From an uncultured Acidimicrobiia bacterium (GTDB lineage Bacteria; Actinomycetota; Acidimicrobiia; IMCC26256; CALEDW01), in NCBI GenBank assembly GCA_937949585.1, contig CALEDW010000256.1, positions 1 through 6,426 on the forward strand: a DNA stretch of 6,426 nucleotides, in the 5' to 3' direction. This document shows, piece by piece, positions 1 through 6,420 of the stretch (within the stretch, counting starts at the first letter, position 1; every line of letters begins with the position of its first letter). The notes below the pieces were generated by a model. That model worked only from the letters and a program-made list of their open reading frames with translations, had not been told where the DNA came from and ran no database searches. A program made the position numbers and the translations under genes.

Positions 1-15
1 GTCAGACGTTCGGGA

Positions 16-369
16 TCAGGTGCAGGGCGACCCGGCCTGCGGACTGATTCTGTACGCCGTGGGACTGGTCAAAGTCACGTCGTAGTAGTTCGACGCCGAC
101 TCGAGGAACCCGCGGGCCACCAGATCCGCCTCGCTGAGGTAGGCACCGTTCCGGGCGAACGCGGCCTCCTGGGCGGTCTTGATCGTCCGACGGTCGATCG
201 CGCAGGCATTGCCCTGGCCCCTGTCGCCGATGCCGCGAACGGCGAACACCACAACGGCGGCGAGGATGCCGAGGATCACGATCACCACCAGGAGCTCGAT
301 GAGCGTGAACCCCTTCTGCAGGGCGTTGCGCTCGCTCCACTCCCGGCGCTCAATCAAGTGCTTGAGCAC
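16..369 (-). CDS. Type IV pilin / GspG-like major prepilin (117 aa)
   Basis: A 20-residue leader ending LQKG precedes FTLIELLVVIVILGILAAVV, the near-consensus type IV pilin N terminus. Cleavage is expected after Gly20, Phe would be N-methylated, Glu is at +5, and the helix runs to about residue 50. The rest matches the short pilin layout: a polar helix (DRRTIKTAQEAAFARNGAYL, residues 59-78), then ADLVARGFLE and a small beta region ending YRISPQAGSPCT. The two cysteines (56 and 116) could form one disulfide pinning the C terminus to the helix. The start is GTG at 369, with AAAGGA (383-378) eight bases upstream; no ATG fits, and the frame further upstream is a shadow of the 1083-aa gene. It lies 233 bases after that gene, behind a structured leader, so separate or higher expression is plausible. 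It could be the fibre-forming pilin or a GspG-type pseudopilin; the window does not decide. Confidence 0.93.
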   Translation of the reverse strand: MLKHLIERREWSERNALQKGFTLIELLVVIVILGILAAVVVFAVRGIGDRGQGNACAIDRRTIKTAQEAAFARNGAYLSEADLVARGFLESASNYYDVTLTSPTAYRISPQAGSPCT

Positions 370-377
370 GAGGTCCG

Positions 378-383
378 TCCTTT
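378..383 (-). promoter_or_regulatory. Ribosome binding site of the major pilin gene
   Basis: AAAGGA on the minus strand lies eight bases before the GTG at 369. It is the same hexamer used before the 1083-aa gene and fixes a 20-residue leader for the pilin. It follows directly on the second GC hairpin of the leader. Confidence 0.65.
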
Positions 384-432
384 CGTCGGGGAGGGGCCTG
401 CCCTCCGCTGCCGTCGGGGAGGAACCCTCCCC
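384..432 (-). repeat. Tandem GC hairpins on an 11-bp direct repeat in the pilin leader
   Basis: CGTCGGGGAGG occurs at 384-394 and again at 412-422. Each copy supplies one arm of a hairpin. GGGGAGG (416-422) pairs with CCTCCCC (426-432) across a 3-base loop, and GGAGGG (390-395) pairs with CCCTCC (401-406) across a 5-base loop. The element ends one base before the pilin's AAAGGA ribosome site. The shared arms allow alternative pairings. A role in transcript stability or attenuation is inferred. Confidence 0.5.
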
Positions 433-473
433 CGCAACGCACCGCGCCCCGGCGGGACTCGGCACCTGGGGGT

Positions 474-534
474 TTCGGATCGCCGACGGCTGAGTGAATA
501 GGTCGATCGACCCATTCCGGGTGCACGATCCGAA
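474..534 (-). repeat. 9-bp perfect inverted repeat enclosing a palindrome
   Basis: TTCGGATCG at 474-482 is the exact reverse complement of CGATCCGAA at 526-534. The 43 bases between them hold a separate palindrome. The right arm ends one base before the GC hairpin at 536-565, so the stems could stack in RNA. It lies in the gap between the minor-pilin genes and the pilin gene. It may be a structured untranslated region or a binding site; no known riboswitch was recognised. Confidence 0.6.
496..517 (-). promoter_or_regulatory. Palindrome in the pilin upstream region (operator or RNA stem)
   Basis: GGTCGATCGACC (501-512) is a perfect 12-bp palindrome, flanked by GAAT (496-499) and ATTC (514-517) after one unmatched base pair (500/513). 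In minus-strand RNA that pair is G-U, giving a continuous 9-bp stem with a GAUC loop. In plus-strand RNA it would be A-C. The site lies about 127-148 bases upstream of the pilin start. A dimeric repressor operator and an RNA hairpin are both possible. Confidence 0.45.
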
Positions 535-535
535 G

Positions 536-565
536 CCGGGGGAGCGCGAAGCGCGCGCCACCCGG
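536..565 (-). terminator. Imperfect GC hairpin after the minor-pilin operon
   Basis: Starting 37 bases after the 1083-aa stop, arms 561-565/536-540 (5 bp), 558-559/541-542 (2 bp) and 552-556/544-548 (5 bp) stack around a 3-base loop. There is one bulge (560) and one mismatch (557/543). No T-tract follows on the minus strand, so this is not a classic intrinsic terminator. High-GC actinobacteria often use such U-poor hairpins, and it could equally be a 3' mRNA-protecting stem. Confidence 0.45.
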
Positions 566-602
566 GACCGCGACCTCAACGGCCCGCCCTGCACGCGCCG
601 GG

Positions 603-3600
603 TCAGGCCCGGACGTTCCAGGCCTTGACCCGCGGGCGCTGCGTCCCCTTCTCGAAGATCACCGCCGCGGTGCCGAGGATCCGGTCGCCGGCCGAGGCGT
701 CGCAGGCACCGCTCCCCGAGGCCTTGACGCAAGCGGTGAAGATCACCCGGCGCTCGGCCCGGCTCTTGTCGAGCGGACCGCCGGCGACGGGGCCCGAATA
801 GCCGTCGCGGTAGGCGAAGTTTCGCAGCCGGAGGTGGCGGGCCACCAGGCCCCGGGTGAACACCGGGTAGTAGTTGTCCCACTCGCCGATCTCCACGGCA
901 TCGGAGGGGACATACACGGTGCCCTTGGCCGAGAACCGACCGCGGCGGACGTTGGGGTTCGAGGAGCCCTCCCGGTTGGCACTCGTTCGGATCACCGCGC
1001 AGTCGTTGCTGGCGGGGGTCGACCAGGTCATCGCGGCCCCGGCCGGGCTGCCGATCGGGCTCCAGCCGGTGCCGTAGCCGTTCCAGTAGTTGGGGGCCAG
1101 CACCCGGCAGCCCCATGCCGGGGTGAGCAACCGGGCCGAGGTACTCGTCGGCCGCAGACGGAACACGATCTCGGCACCGTCGAGGTAGTCGGTGCCCCCA
1201 TACCAACAGGTTGCGCACCAGCCTTCGTACCGCACCCGGAACTTGCCGGCGAGGCGGCCCTCGGTGAGACAGGAGGTCACGTCGAACACGTAGATCCCGA
1301 TGCCGCCGGGGCCGTTCGAACCGGCGCCGTTCGGGAGCTCGCCGGAGCGGCACCAGCCGCCCCCGTTCCGCCACGACGCGTTGTCCGGCCCGATGTCGTA
1401 GCGCGGCCGCGCCGCGGGGCCGGTGTGGTAGCCGAGCACGAGCTGCACGCTGTCGATCGTGTACCCCGCCGGCGGCGAGTAGCCGTCGAAACGCATGTCG
1501 ACGCTGGAGACGCTGTCGCCGAGGGAGCGTCCTTGGGTGATCGTGGCGTAGACCTGCCCGGTCGGCTCGCCGATCCGGCGGGCGTTGGCCAGACCCGCGG
1601 CCCCGCCGCCGCTCGACGAGCCGTGCGGGGCGTGGACCACGTCGAACGGTCGCAGCGGTGGCGGGGCCGGCACACCGAACACCGCGATCTGCGGCTTGCT
1701 CTCGATGCCGGTGGGTCGGCCGGTCACGGGGTCGACGGTGGAGATGTCGGGCCCGGCACACAGCTCCATCGAGGCGTACCCGGGTGCGCCGCCGGTGCCG
1801 GTGTTCTTGGAGGACAGCGTCACGTGGCTCTCTCCGCCGAAGATGAACTGCACCCCCGGCCGGTCGGGGTCGCAGTTGCCGCCCGGGTCACCGATGGCCG
1901 GGTTGGGTGGTCGGGTCGGGAAGAAGGGCTGGTTGGGGATGCCCTGCACCTCGATCTCCACTCCGTCGAGGAAGGTGGCCGGCGAGGAGAAGATGCTCGA
2001 GAACGGCTTCGACACGGCGTAGCGGACCCAGACCCGGCTGAGCTTGTCGCCGGTGTTGAGGCAGGCGCCGAGCTGGGCCTGCTGGGCGGCGCTCAACTCG
2101 TCGTAGCCCCCCGGGGTGGTGCGCTTCGTGAGCGCGAAGGTGCCGCAGCTCGCTCCGAAGTACCCGCCGAAGCCCCGGTACCCCACCTCGATCGCCGGGG
2201 TGTTCATCGCCGAAGCGTTCGTCTCGTGGTGCCAGACCTTCACGTTCACCGGCCCTCCGTAGATCCCCGGAGACACCGTCGGGAACTGATCGATGGTGAG
2301 GCTGGACGAGAAACACAACAGCACGCACAGCGTGGAGGAGGCGTACTGGCCGTCCACCGCGGTGGTGCCCGTCGTCGCCATCGGTCGGGAGGCCCGGGAC
2401 GGGTTCGACCAGAAGGGCGTCCAGATCCCGGTGGACACGCAGGCCCCGGGCGGGGTCGCCGCGGTGCCCGCGCAGCGCAGGGTGAGGTTGGCGGTGGCGC
2501 TGGATGAGGGGTCCCAGCCGAACGGGGTCCCGCCGACGATCGAGGTGTTCCCGCCGGGGATGCACCACTCGTTGCGCACCGGTCCGCCGCCGTTGCAGGA
2601 GTTGGGGGCCGGCGACCCGTTGAAGTTGAAGTAGTAGACGCCGGGACGGAACCAGTAGGCCCCGTCACAGGAGTCGAACAGCGAGTTGAGCGCGCCGACG
2701 TCGGTGTAGACGCCTGGGAAGAACTGGGTGAGGTTGGCGAAGTTCGCCGTGCCGCTCGGCCCGTTGTTCCCCCCGCAGGAGGGCACGCTCTTGGAGTTCC
2801 AGTTGAGGAACCGGTACGAGGGGTACGGGTCGTTCACCGGGGGATCCGGGTTGAAGGCCTGGTCGGCAGGCTGGGGGGGCGGGCTCGTGGCGCCGCTCAC
2901 CGGGTCGGTGACGAACGGCTGGGGCATGTGATCGGTCGAACAGGTGGCACAGCCGACGGCGCGGGGCTGGTAGTAGGGGTCGCGGGTGATCGAGGTCCAC
3001 GTCTGCTCCGGCGGGATCGCCCCGTTCGAGAGCGTCGGGTCGGCGGTCCCGTAGGTCCAGGTGGTGCAGCCGACGTTCACCGCCGACGCCCCGCAGGCGT
3101 CGGCGGTGCTCTTGGACCGCACGATCACCCTCCCGGAGGGCGTACCGTCGACGCCGTTGACGATGTTGAGCGCGCCGACGTCGAGCCGGATCGGCGAGTT
3201 CGCCCCCACCGATCCTTGGATGTTCCACGGGTTGCCGGGGCCCTGGCCGGTGCTGCAGGACGAGGGGACGTCGGGCACGGTAGGGCGGGCACGGATGCCG
3301 TACTCGGTGGTGTCGTCCCCCTGGCAGTTCGTCACGTTGGACGGCTGGTGGTGGTCGTCGCGCATCCCGCGCGACCAGAAGCCCCTCTGGCCGTAGTTGT
3401 CACGCCGGTCCCCGAGGGTCACGATCGCCGCCGGCGGGGCGGTGCCGGAGTCGGTGGGCTTGCCGGAAGGGATCTCGGAGGGGTTGTTCGGGTCGGTGGG
3501 TGCGGCCGCACAGCTCACGGTGATCGCCGGTCCGCCGTTCTGGCCCGGGATCTTCTGCACGCAGGCCGGTGTGCCGGGCTGCTGGTAGGCAGGATCGACA

Positions 3601-3854
3601 CCGAGGCCGGGGTTTCGACGCACGTAGTTGATCGCGGTGTCGAGTGCCCCGTCGGTGTCGTACGCGGTCTTGCGCTGCTCCTGGGTGCCGCTGGTGACCC
3701 GGGCGGTCGCGTAGGCAAACCCGGCCAGGGCGACGCCGCCGGTGGCGAGCAGGACGAGGAGCGCGAGCGCAAAGAGGAGCGAGATGCCGTCCTCGCCCCG
3801 GCAACGCCCCCACCACCTCCGGCCCGGCAGCGACCGCCGCCGCTCCCGCTTCAC
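603..3854 (-). CDS. Giant cysteine-rich PilX/GspK-like pilus protein (1083 aa)
   Basis: The start is GTG at 3854, overlapping the previous stop as GTGA, with AAAGGA (3867-3862) seven bases upstream. The open frame continues to 5906, but its upstream part is a shadow of the FN3 gene. A basic 23-residue leader precedes GEDGISLLFALALLVLLATG; cleavage after Gly23 is likely. Mature position 5 is Phe, not Glu, as in GspK and some PilX proteins. Residues 52-80 (TSGTQEQRKTAYDTDGALD) fit the amphipathic continuation of a PilX helix. The exported part is Gly/Pro/Asn-rich with beta-type motifs: FFPGVYTD (378-385), FRPGVYYFNFNG (402-413), PGVQFIFGGESHV (666-678), a duplicated module (about 534-639 and 799-901), and a C-terminal region with GTVYVPSDAVEI (978-989), TRGLVARHLRLRNF and VKAWNVR. 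There are 29 cysteines, 28 of them in the mature chain. Typical PilX (about 200 aa) and GspK (about 300-350 aa) are far shorter. A tip or initiation-complex role with adhesin function is inferred. Confidence 0.85.
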   Translation of the reverse strand: MKRERRRSLPGRRWWGRCRGEDGISLLFALALLVLLATGGVALAGFAYATARVTSGTQEQRKTAYDTDGALDTAINYVRRNPGLGVDPAYQQPGTPACVQKIPGQNGGPAITVSCAAAPTDPNNPSEIPSGKPTDSGTAPPAAIVTLGDRRDNYGQRGFWSRGMRDDHHQPSNVTNCQGDDTTEYGIRARPTVPDVPSSCSTGQGPGNPWNIQGSVGANSPIRLDVGALNIVNGVDGTPSGRVIVRSKSTADACGASAVNVGCTTWTYGTADPTLSNGAIPPEQTWTSITRDPYYQPRAVGCATCSTDHMPQPFVTDPVSGATSPPPQPADQAFNPDPPVNDPYPSYRFLNWNSKSVPSCGGNNGPSGTANFANLTQFFPGVYTDVGALNSLFDSCDGAYWFRPGVYYFNFNGSPAPNSCNGGGPVRNEWCIPGGNTSIVGGTPFGWDPSSSATANLTLRCAGTAATPPGACVSTGIWTPFWSNPSRASRPMATTGTTAVDGQYASSTLCVLLCFSSSLTIDQFPTVSPGIYGGPVNVKVWHHETNASAMNTPAIEVGYRGFGGYFGASCGTFALTKRTTPGGYDELSAAQQAQLGACLNTGDKLSRVWVRYAVSKPFSSIFSSPATFLDGVEIEVQGIPNQPFFPTRPPNPAIGDPGGNCDPDRPGVQFIFGGESHVTLSSKNTGTGGAPGYASMELCAGPDISTVDPVTGRPTGIESKPQIAVFGVPAPPPLRPFDVVHAPHGSSSGGGAAGLANARRIGEPTGQVYATITQGRSLGDSVSSVDMRFDGYSPPAGYTIDSVQLVLGYHTGPAARPRYDIGPDNASWRNGGGWCRSGELPNGAGSNGPGGIGIYVFDVTSCLTEGRLAGKFRVRYEGWCATCWYGGTDYLDGAEIVFRLRPTSTSARLLTPAWGCRVLAPNYWNGYGTGWSPIGSPAGAAMTWSTPASNDCAVIRTSANREGSSNPNVRRGRFSAKGTVYVPSDAVEIGEWDNYYPVFTRGLVARHLRLRNFAYRDGYSGPVAGGPLDKSRAERRVIFTACVKASGSGACDASAGDRILGTAAVIFEKGTQRPRVKAWNVRA

Positions 3855-5758
3855 CGACCCATCCTTTGCCGATTCCTCACCTTCGCCCCCCTTCCGCGGT
3901 GTCGGGTCCGGTGCGGGCCGCCGACGTGGTGAGCAGGCAGAGGCGCCCGCACACCCCGGAGCACCACCGGCTGGTCGCCGGATCGGCTCCGTCGGGTACC
4001 GCCGAGGGTGCCGCTCGTCGTGTCCTGGTAGGGGCTCGCCGGCGGACTGGGCGTCGGTACCGGCGGAACCACCCCGAGCAGGGGGAAGGGCGGTGACGCC
4101 GGGCCCCAGCCGTCGCCGTCGTTCACCCCGCCGAGCCGGTTGCGGGCACGGACCGTGAACGTGTAGCCACGTTTCGTGGGACTGGGGTCGAGCCCGCTCA
4201 CCACCGCGCAGGTGTCCGACGGTGGGCTGCACGTGCTCACCGCCCCCGACGCCGGGTTGGTCTCCCCGACGATCGGCGGCCCGCCGTCGCTCGGGGTGGC
4301 GATCACCCGGTAGTTGTCGATGCCCCACGACACCTGGGCGGGTTGGGTCCAGGTGACGGTGGCCCGACCCGCGCCGGGTCCGCGGTGCGCGGTGGGCTGC
4401 CCCGGTACGGCCGGCAGGGTGGTGAACATGGCCGGGGCGCTCGGTGCCGAGGTGCCCGCCCCGTTCACGGCCGTGAGCACCACTGAGTAGAGCTGGTTCG
4501 GGGCCAGGTTGGGGATCGTCTGTGCACTGCCCGCCGCGCCGGGCGGGAACTGGATGGTGCCGGCCGGACAGCTCGGGCCGCCGGTGGGAGCCGCGGTCGG
4601 CAGCGGGTCCGTGGCGGCGCAGTAGGCCACGATCGCCGACCCGCCGGCGTCGGCGGGGGCCGACCAGGTGACGCTGCCCTGCAGGGGCGCCGTCACCGGA
4701 CCCGCCGCCACCGCGGTGATCGTCGGCGGGTCGGGCGCCACGATCGCCGGGGTGCAGGCGACCGGGTCGGACAGCGCCCCCCAGAACCCGGGCGGGGTGT
4801 TGCGGGCCTGCACCCGGAACTCGTAGGTCACGCCGTTGGTGATGCCGGGGAAGTTCGACGGCTGGACGCGGAACGTCGTCGCGGCGTCGGGGGTCCCGAC
4901 GAGTGCGACCTGGGTTCCGGTGAGCGCGTCGTACACGTAGACCTGGTACCGGTCGATCGACTGAGCGGGTCCGCCGGCGTTCGCGGGCGGCGTCCACGAC
5001 AGGTCGACCCGGCGGTTGCCGGCCGCGCAGACCACGTTCTCGGGTTTGCCGGGACCGCCGGTTCCCTCCGGCGTCGTGCCGATCACCCGGCGCCGGCCGG
5101 TGACCCGGTAGTCGAAGGCGTCGTCTCCGGCACCGTGGACCCAGATCGTGCAGGCGGTGGCGTCGCACCAGATCGGCGGGCCGGTGGTCCCGGGCCTGCC
5201 GAGGTAGTTGCCGCTCGAGTCCCGGATGAAGCGCTCGGCGCTGCCCGGCCCCGACCCGAACCCGCTGGCCACCGTGTTCTCCTGGGGGGACCCCGTCCCG
5301 GTGCACTGGCGGCGCACGAGGGTCGAGGCCTTCCCGACCCCGACGGCGGCGTAGGTCACCCGAACCGGCTCGATCGACGGGTCGGTGGTGGAGGCGACGA
5401 AGTTCCACGTGAGGGTGAACAGGTCGACACCACCGACGTCGGGGTGAGGGCTCGGGCAGGTGCCCCGGGCCGCGTTGTTGTACCCCTCGGGCTCGGTGTT
5501 GGCGACGTCGCGGGGGAAGTACTGCGCGAGGAACTGCGCGTCGGCCGACGCCGCCATCCGGTCGGCGGAGGAGTCGATCGTCTTGATCGCCAACCAGATC
5601 GCGGCCATGAGGGGGAACACGATGAGCGACAGGACGGTGATCACCACCGCCAATTCGATGAGCGTCATCCCCCGCTCGCCCGGGAGCGCCCGGCGCCCCG
5701 CCGCGGCGAGACGGCCGACGGGCCCGTCTCCGCCGGATCCCCACCCCCTGCTCAGCAC
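3851..5758 (-). CDS. PilW/GspJ-like minor prepilin with three fibronectin type III domains (635 aa)
   Basis: The leader (residues 1-30) ends in PGERG and is followed by MTLIELAVVITVLSLIVFPL, a textbook class III prepilin site with cleavage after Gly30, Glu at +5 and a membrane helix to about residue 58. Residues 59-235 form a globular part with GspJ/PilW-like placement. Three FN3-type repeats follow at about 236-338, 341-447 and 449-559. Each has a buried Trp strand (VDLSWTPP, GSVTWSAP, ATVTWTQP) and a Tyr-corner strand (TYEFRVQARN, LYSVVLTAVNGAG, GYTFTVRARN). A Pro-rich linker (about 561-577) leads to an Arg-rich tail whose frame is less certain (see findings). The GTG start overlaps the upstream gene and has only a weak GGGGCGGG-type ribosome site, which suggests translational coupling. 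The next ATG in frame lies at the cleavage site and would remove the leader. FN3 repeats usually act as spacers or binding modules in secreted proteins, so a surface adhesive role is inferred. Confidence 0.85.
   Translation of the reverse strand: MLSRGWGSGGDGPVGRLAAAGRRALPGERGMTLIELAVVITVLSLIVFPLMAAIWLAIKTIDSSADRMAASADAQFLAQYFPRDVANTEPEGYNNAARGTCPSPHPDVGGVDLFTLTWNFVASTTDPSIEPVRVTYAAVGVGKASTLVRRQCTGTGSPQENTVASGFGSGPGSAERFIRDSSGNYLGRPGTTGPPIWCDATACTIWVHGAGDDAFDYRVTGRRRVIGTTPEGTGGPGKPENVVCAAGNRRVDLSWTPPANAGGPAQSIDRYQVYVYDALTGTQVALVGTPDAATTFRVQPSNFPGITNGVTYEFRVQARNTPPGFWGALSDPVACTPAIVAPDPPTITAVAAGPVTAPLQGSVTWSAPADAGGSAIVAYCAATDPLPTAAPTGGPSCPAGTIQFPPGAAGSAQTIPNLAPNQLYSVVLTAVNGAGTSAPSAPAMFTTLPAVPGQPTAHRGPGAGRATVTWTQPAQVSWGIDNYRVIATPSDGGPPIVGETNPASGAVSTCSPPSDTCAVVSGLDPSPTKRGYTFTVRARNRLGGVNDGDGWGPASPPFPLLGVVPPVPTPSPPASPYQDTTSGTLGGTRRSRSGDQPVVLRGVRAPLPAHHVGGPHRTRHRGRGAKVRNRQRMGR
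3862..3867 (-). promoter_or_regulatory. Ribosome binding site of the PilX/GspK-like gene
   Basis: AAAGGA on the minus strand is seven bases before the GTG at 3854. It lies inside the last codons of the FN3 gene and supports the short GTGA-overlap start over any start further upstream in the long open frame. Confidence 0.6.
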
Positions 5759-6414
5759 TGGCCCGCCCCGATGCTCGTGGTCGGCGGGGTCCCGCCGCTG
5801 GTGATGCAGCGGGCATCGCGCTTGTAGACCACCACCGACTCCGTGGCCGAGCGCTCTCCCCCGATCGAGGAGACGGTGACGGTGAGGCGCTGCAGGCCGT
5901 TGTCACAGGGCCCGTCGAGTGCCCAGAGCGCCCGGCACTCAGGATTGCTCGCAGGGGCCGCCCGGCAGTCGCCGGAGTGGGTCGTCCCCGGCGCGGTCTG
6001 CATGGTGGCCAGCGGGACGAACACCGGCTCCGCTCCCGGCGCGACGGCCTTGCCGTCCCAGAACGCCACCGCCGACAGCGTGGCCGTGTAGCCCGAGGGC
6101 GTACCGGGCGGGAGGGTGAGCGACGGACCGCCGTAGTCGGCGGGGGTGGCGCACTCCCGGTAGCGCAACGCGCCGACCGAGGCCTTGAGCTGCTCGGCGT
6201 AGCCCCGGAGCATGGTCTCTACCCGGGCCTCGTTCCGGTGGTACTGGGAGACCGTCACCACGGCGAAGAGCGCGCCGACGAAGGTCACGATCGCCAGGCC
6301 CGCGATCGCGACCGTCGCGAGGGTCTCGACCAGCGTCTCGCCGGCCTGCCCTCTCGGCGTGTGCGCCGGGGACCCGTGCCCCCGCTGCTCCTGCACCGGT
6401 GCCTCCCCGGTCAC
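5752..6414 (-). CDS. PilV/GspI-like minor prepilin (220 aa)
   Basis: Probable minor pilin of a type IV pilus or related filament, exported through the inner membrane and processed by prepilin peptidase. A 25-residue leader ends in QAG, and the mature protein begins ETLVETLATVAIAGL (residues 26-40). This gives a cleavage site after Gly25, the conserved Glu at mature position 5, and a hydrophobic helix to about residue 55. Mature position 1 is Glu instead of the usual Phe/Met. The soluble part has six cysteines (88, 150, 160, 170, 203, 220), one of them the last residue. It ends in an LQRLTVTV...VVVYKRD segment that resembles the C-terminal strands of PilV-type pilins. The GTG start at 6414 is chosen because GGAGGG (6426-6421) lies six bases upstream. 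The stop overlaps the start of the next gene by 7 bases. Class is confident; the V/I subtype is inferred from motif and gene order. Confidence 0.85.
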   Translation of the reverse strand: MTGEAPVQEQRGHGSPAHTPRGQAGETLVETLATVAIAGLAIVTFVGALFAVVTVSQYHRNEARVETMLRGYAEQLKASVGALRYRECATPADYGGPSLTLPPGTPSGYTATLSAVAFWDGKAVAPGAEPVFVPLATMQTAPGTTHSGDCRAAPASNPECRALWALDGPCDNGLQRLTVTVSSIGGERSATESVVVYKRDARCITSGGTPPTTSIGAGQC

Positions 6415-6420
6415 GGTGCA

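Noticed and set aside
495..526. A sigma-70-type promoter with TATTCA (500-495) as -10.
   Set aside because: Only three of six positions match and no -35 hexamer is found at normal spacing; the hexamer is part of the palindrome.
370..602. A c-di-GMP or other known riboswitch in the pilin leader.
   Set aside because: Pilus genes are sometimes under GEMM riboswitches, but the conserved core bases of that class are not seen; only generic stems are present.
560..603. Hairpin ACCCGG (560-565) with CCGGGT (598-603) as the operon terminator.
   Set aside because: It has six pairs across a 32-base loop, includes the stop codon and competes with the better stem at 536-565.
370..1761. Upstream extension of the pilin frame into the 1083-aa gene.
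   Set aside because: It is an Arg-rich shadow of the larger gene; the pilin leader with its own ribosome site at 383-378 explains the real start.
834..2507. Long plus-strand open frame (557 aa) opposite the giant pilin.
   Set aside because: It has the His/Arg/Gly/Val-rich composition typical of antisense shadows in GC-rich DNA, has no domain or convincing ribosome site, and opposes a well-supported gene.
2928..3932. Plus-strand open frame of 334 aa, and a similar one at 5135-5827.
   Set aside because: Both are antisense to prepilin-coding sequence, of low complexity, and without recognisable motifs.
3855..5906. Upstream extension of the 1083-aa frame (long open frame reaching 5906 on the minus strand).
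   Set aside because: It overlaps the FN3 prepilin gene, reads as Arg/Pro-rich sequence without recognisable motifs, and would bury the prepilin leader in the middle of a protein.
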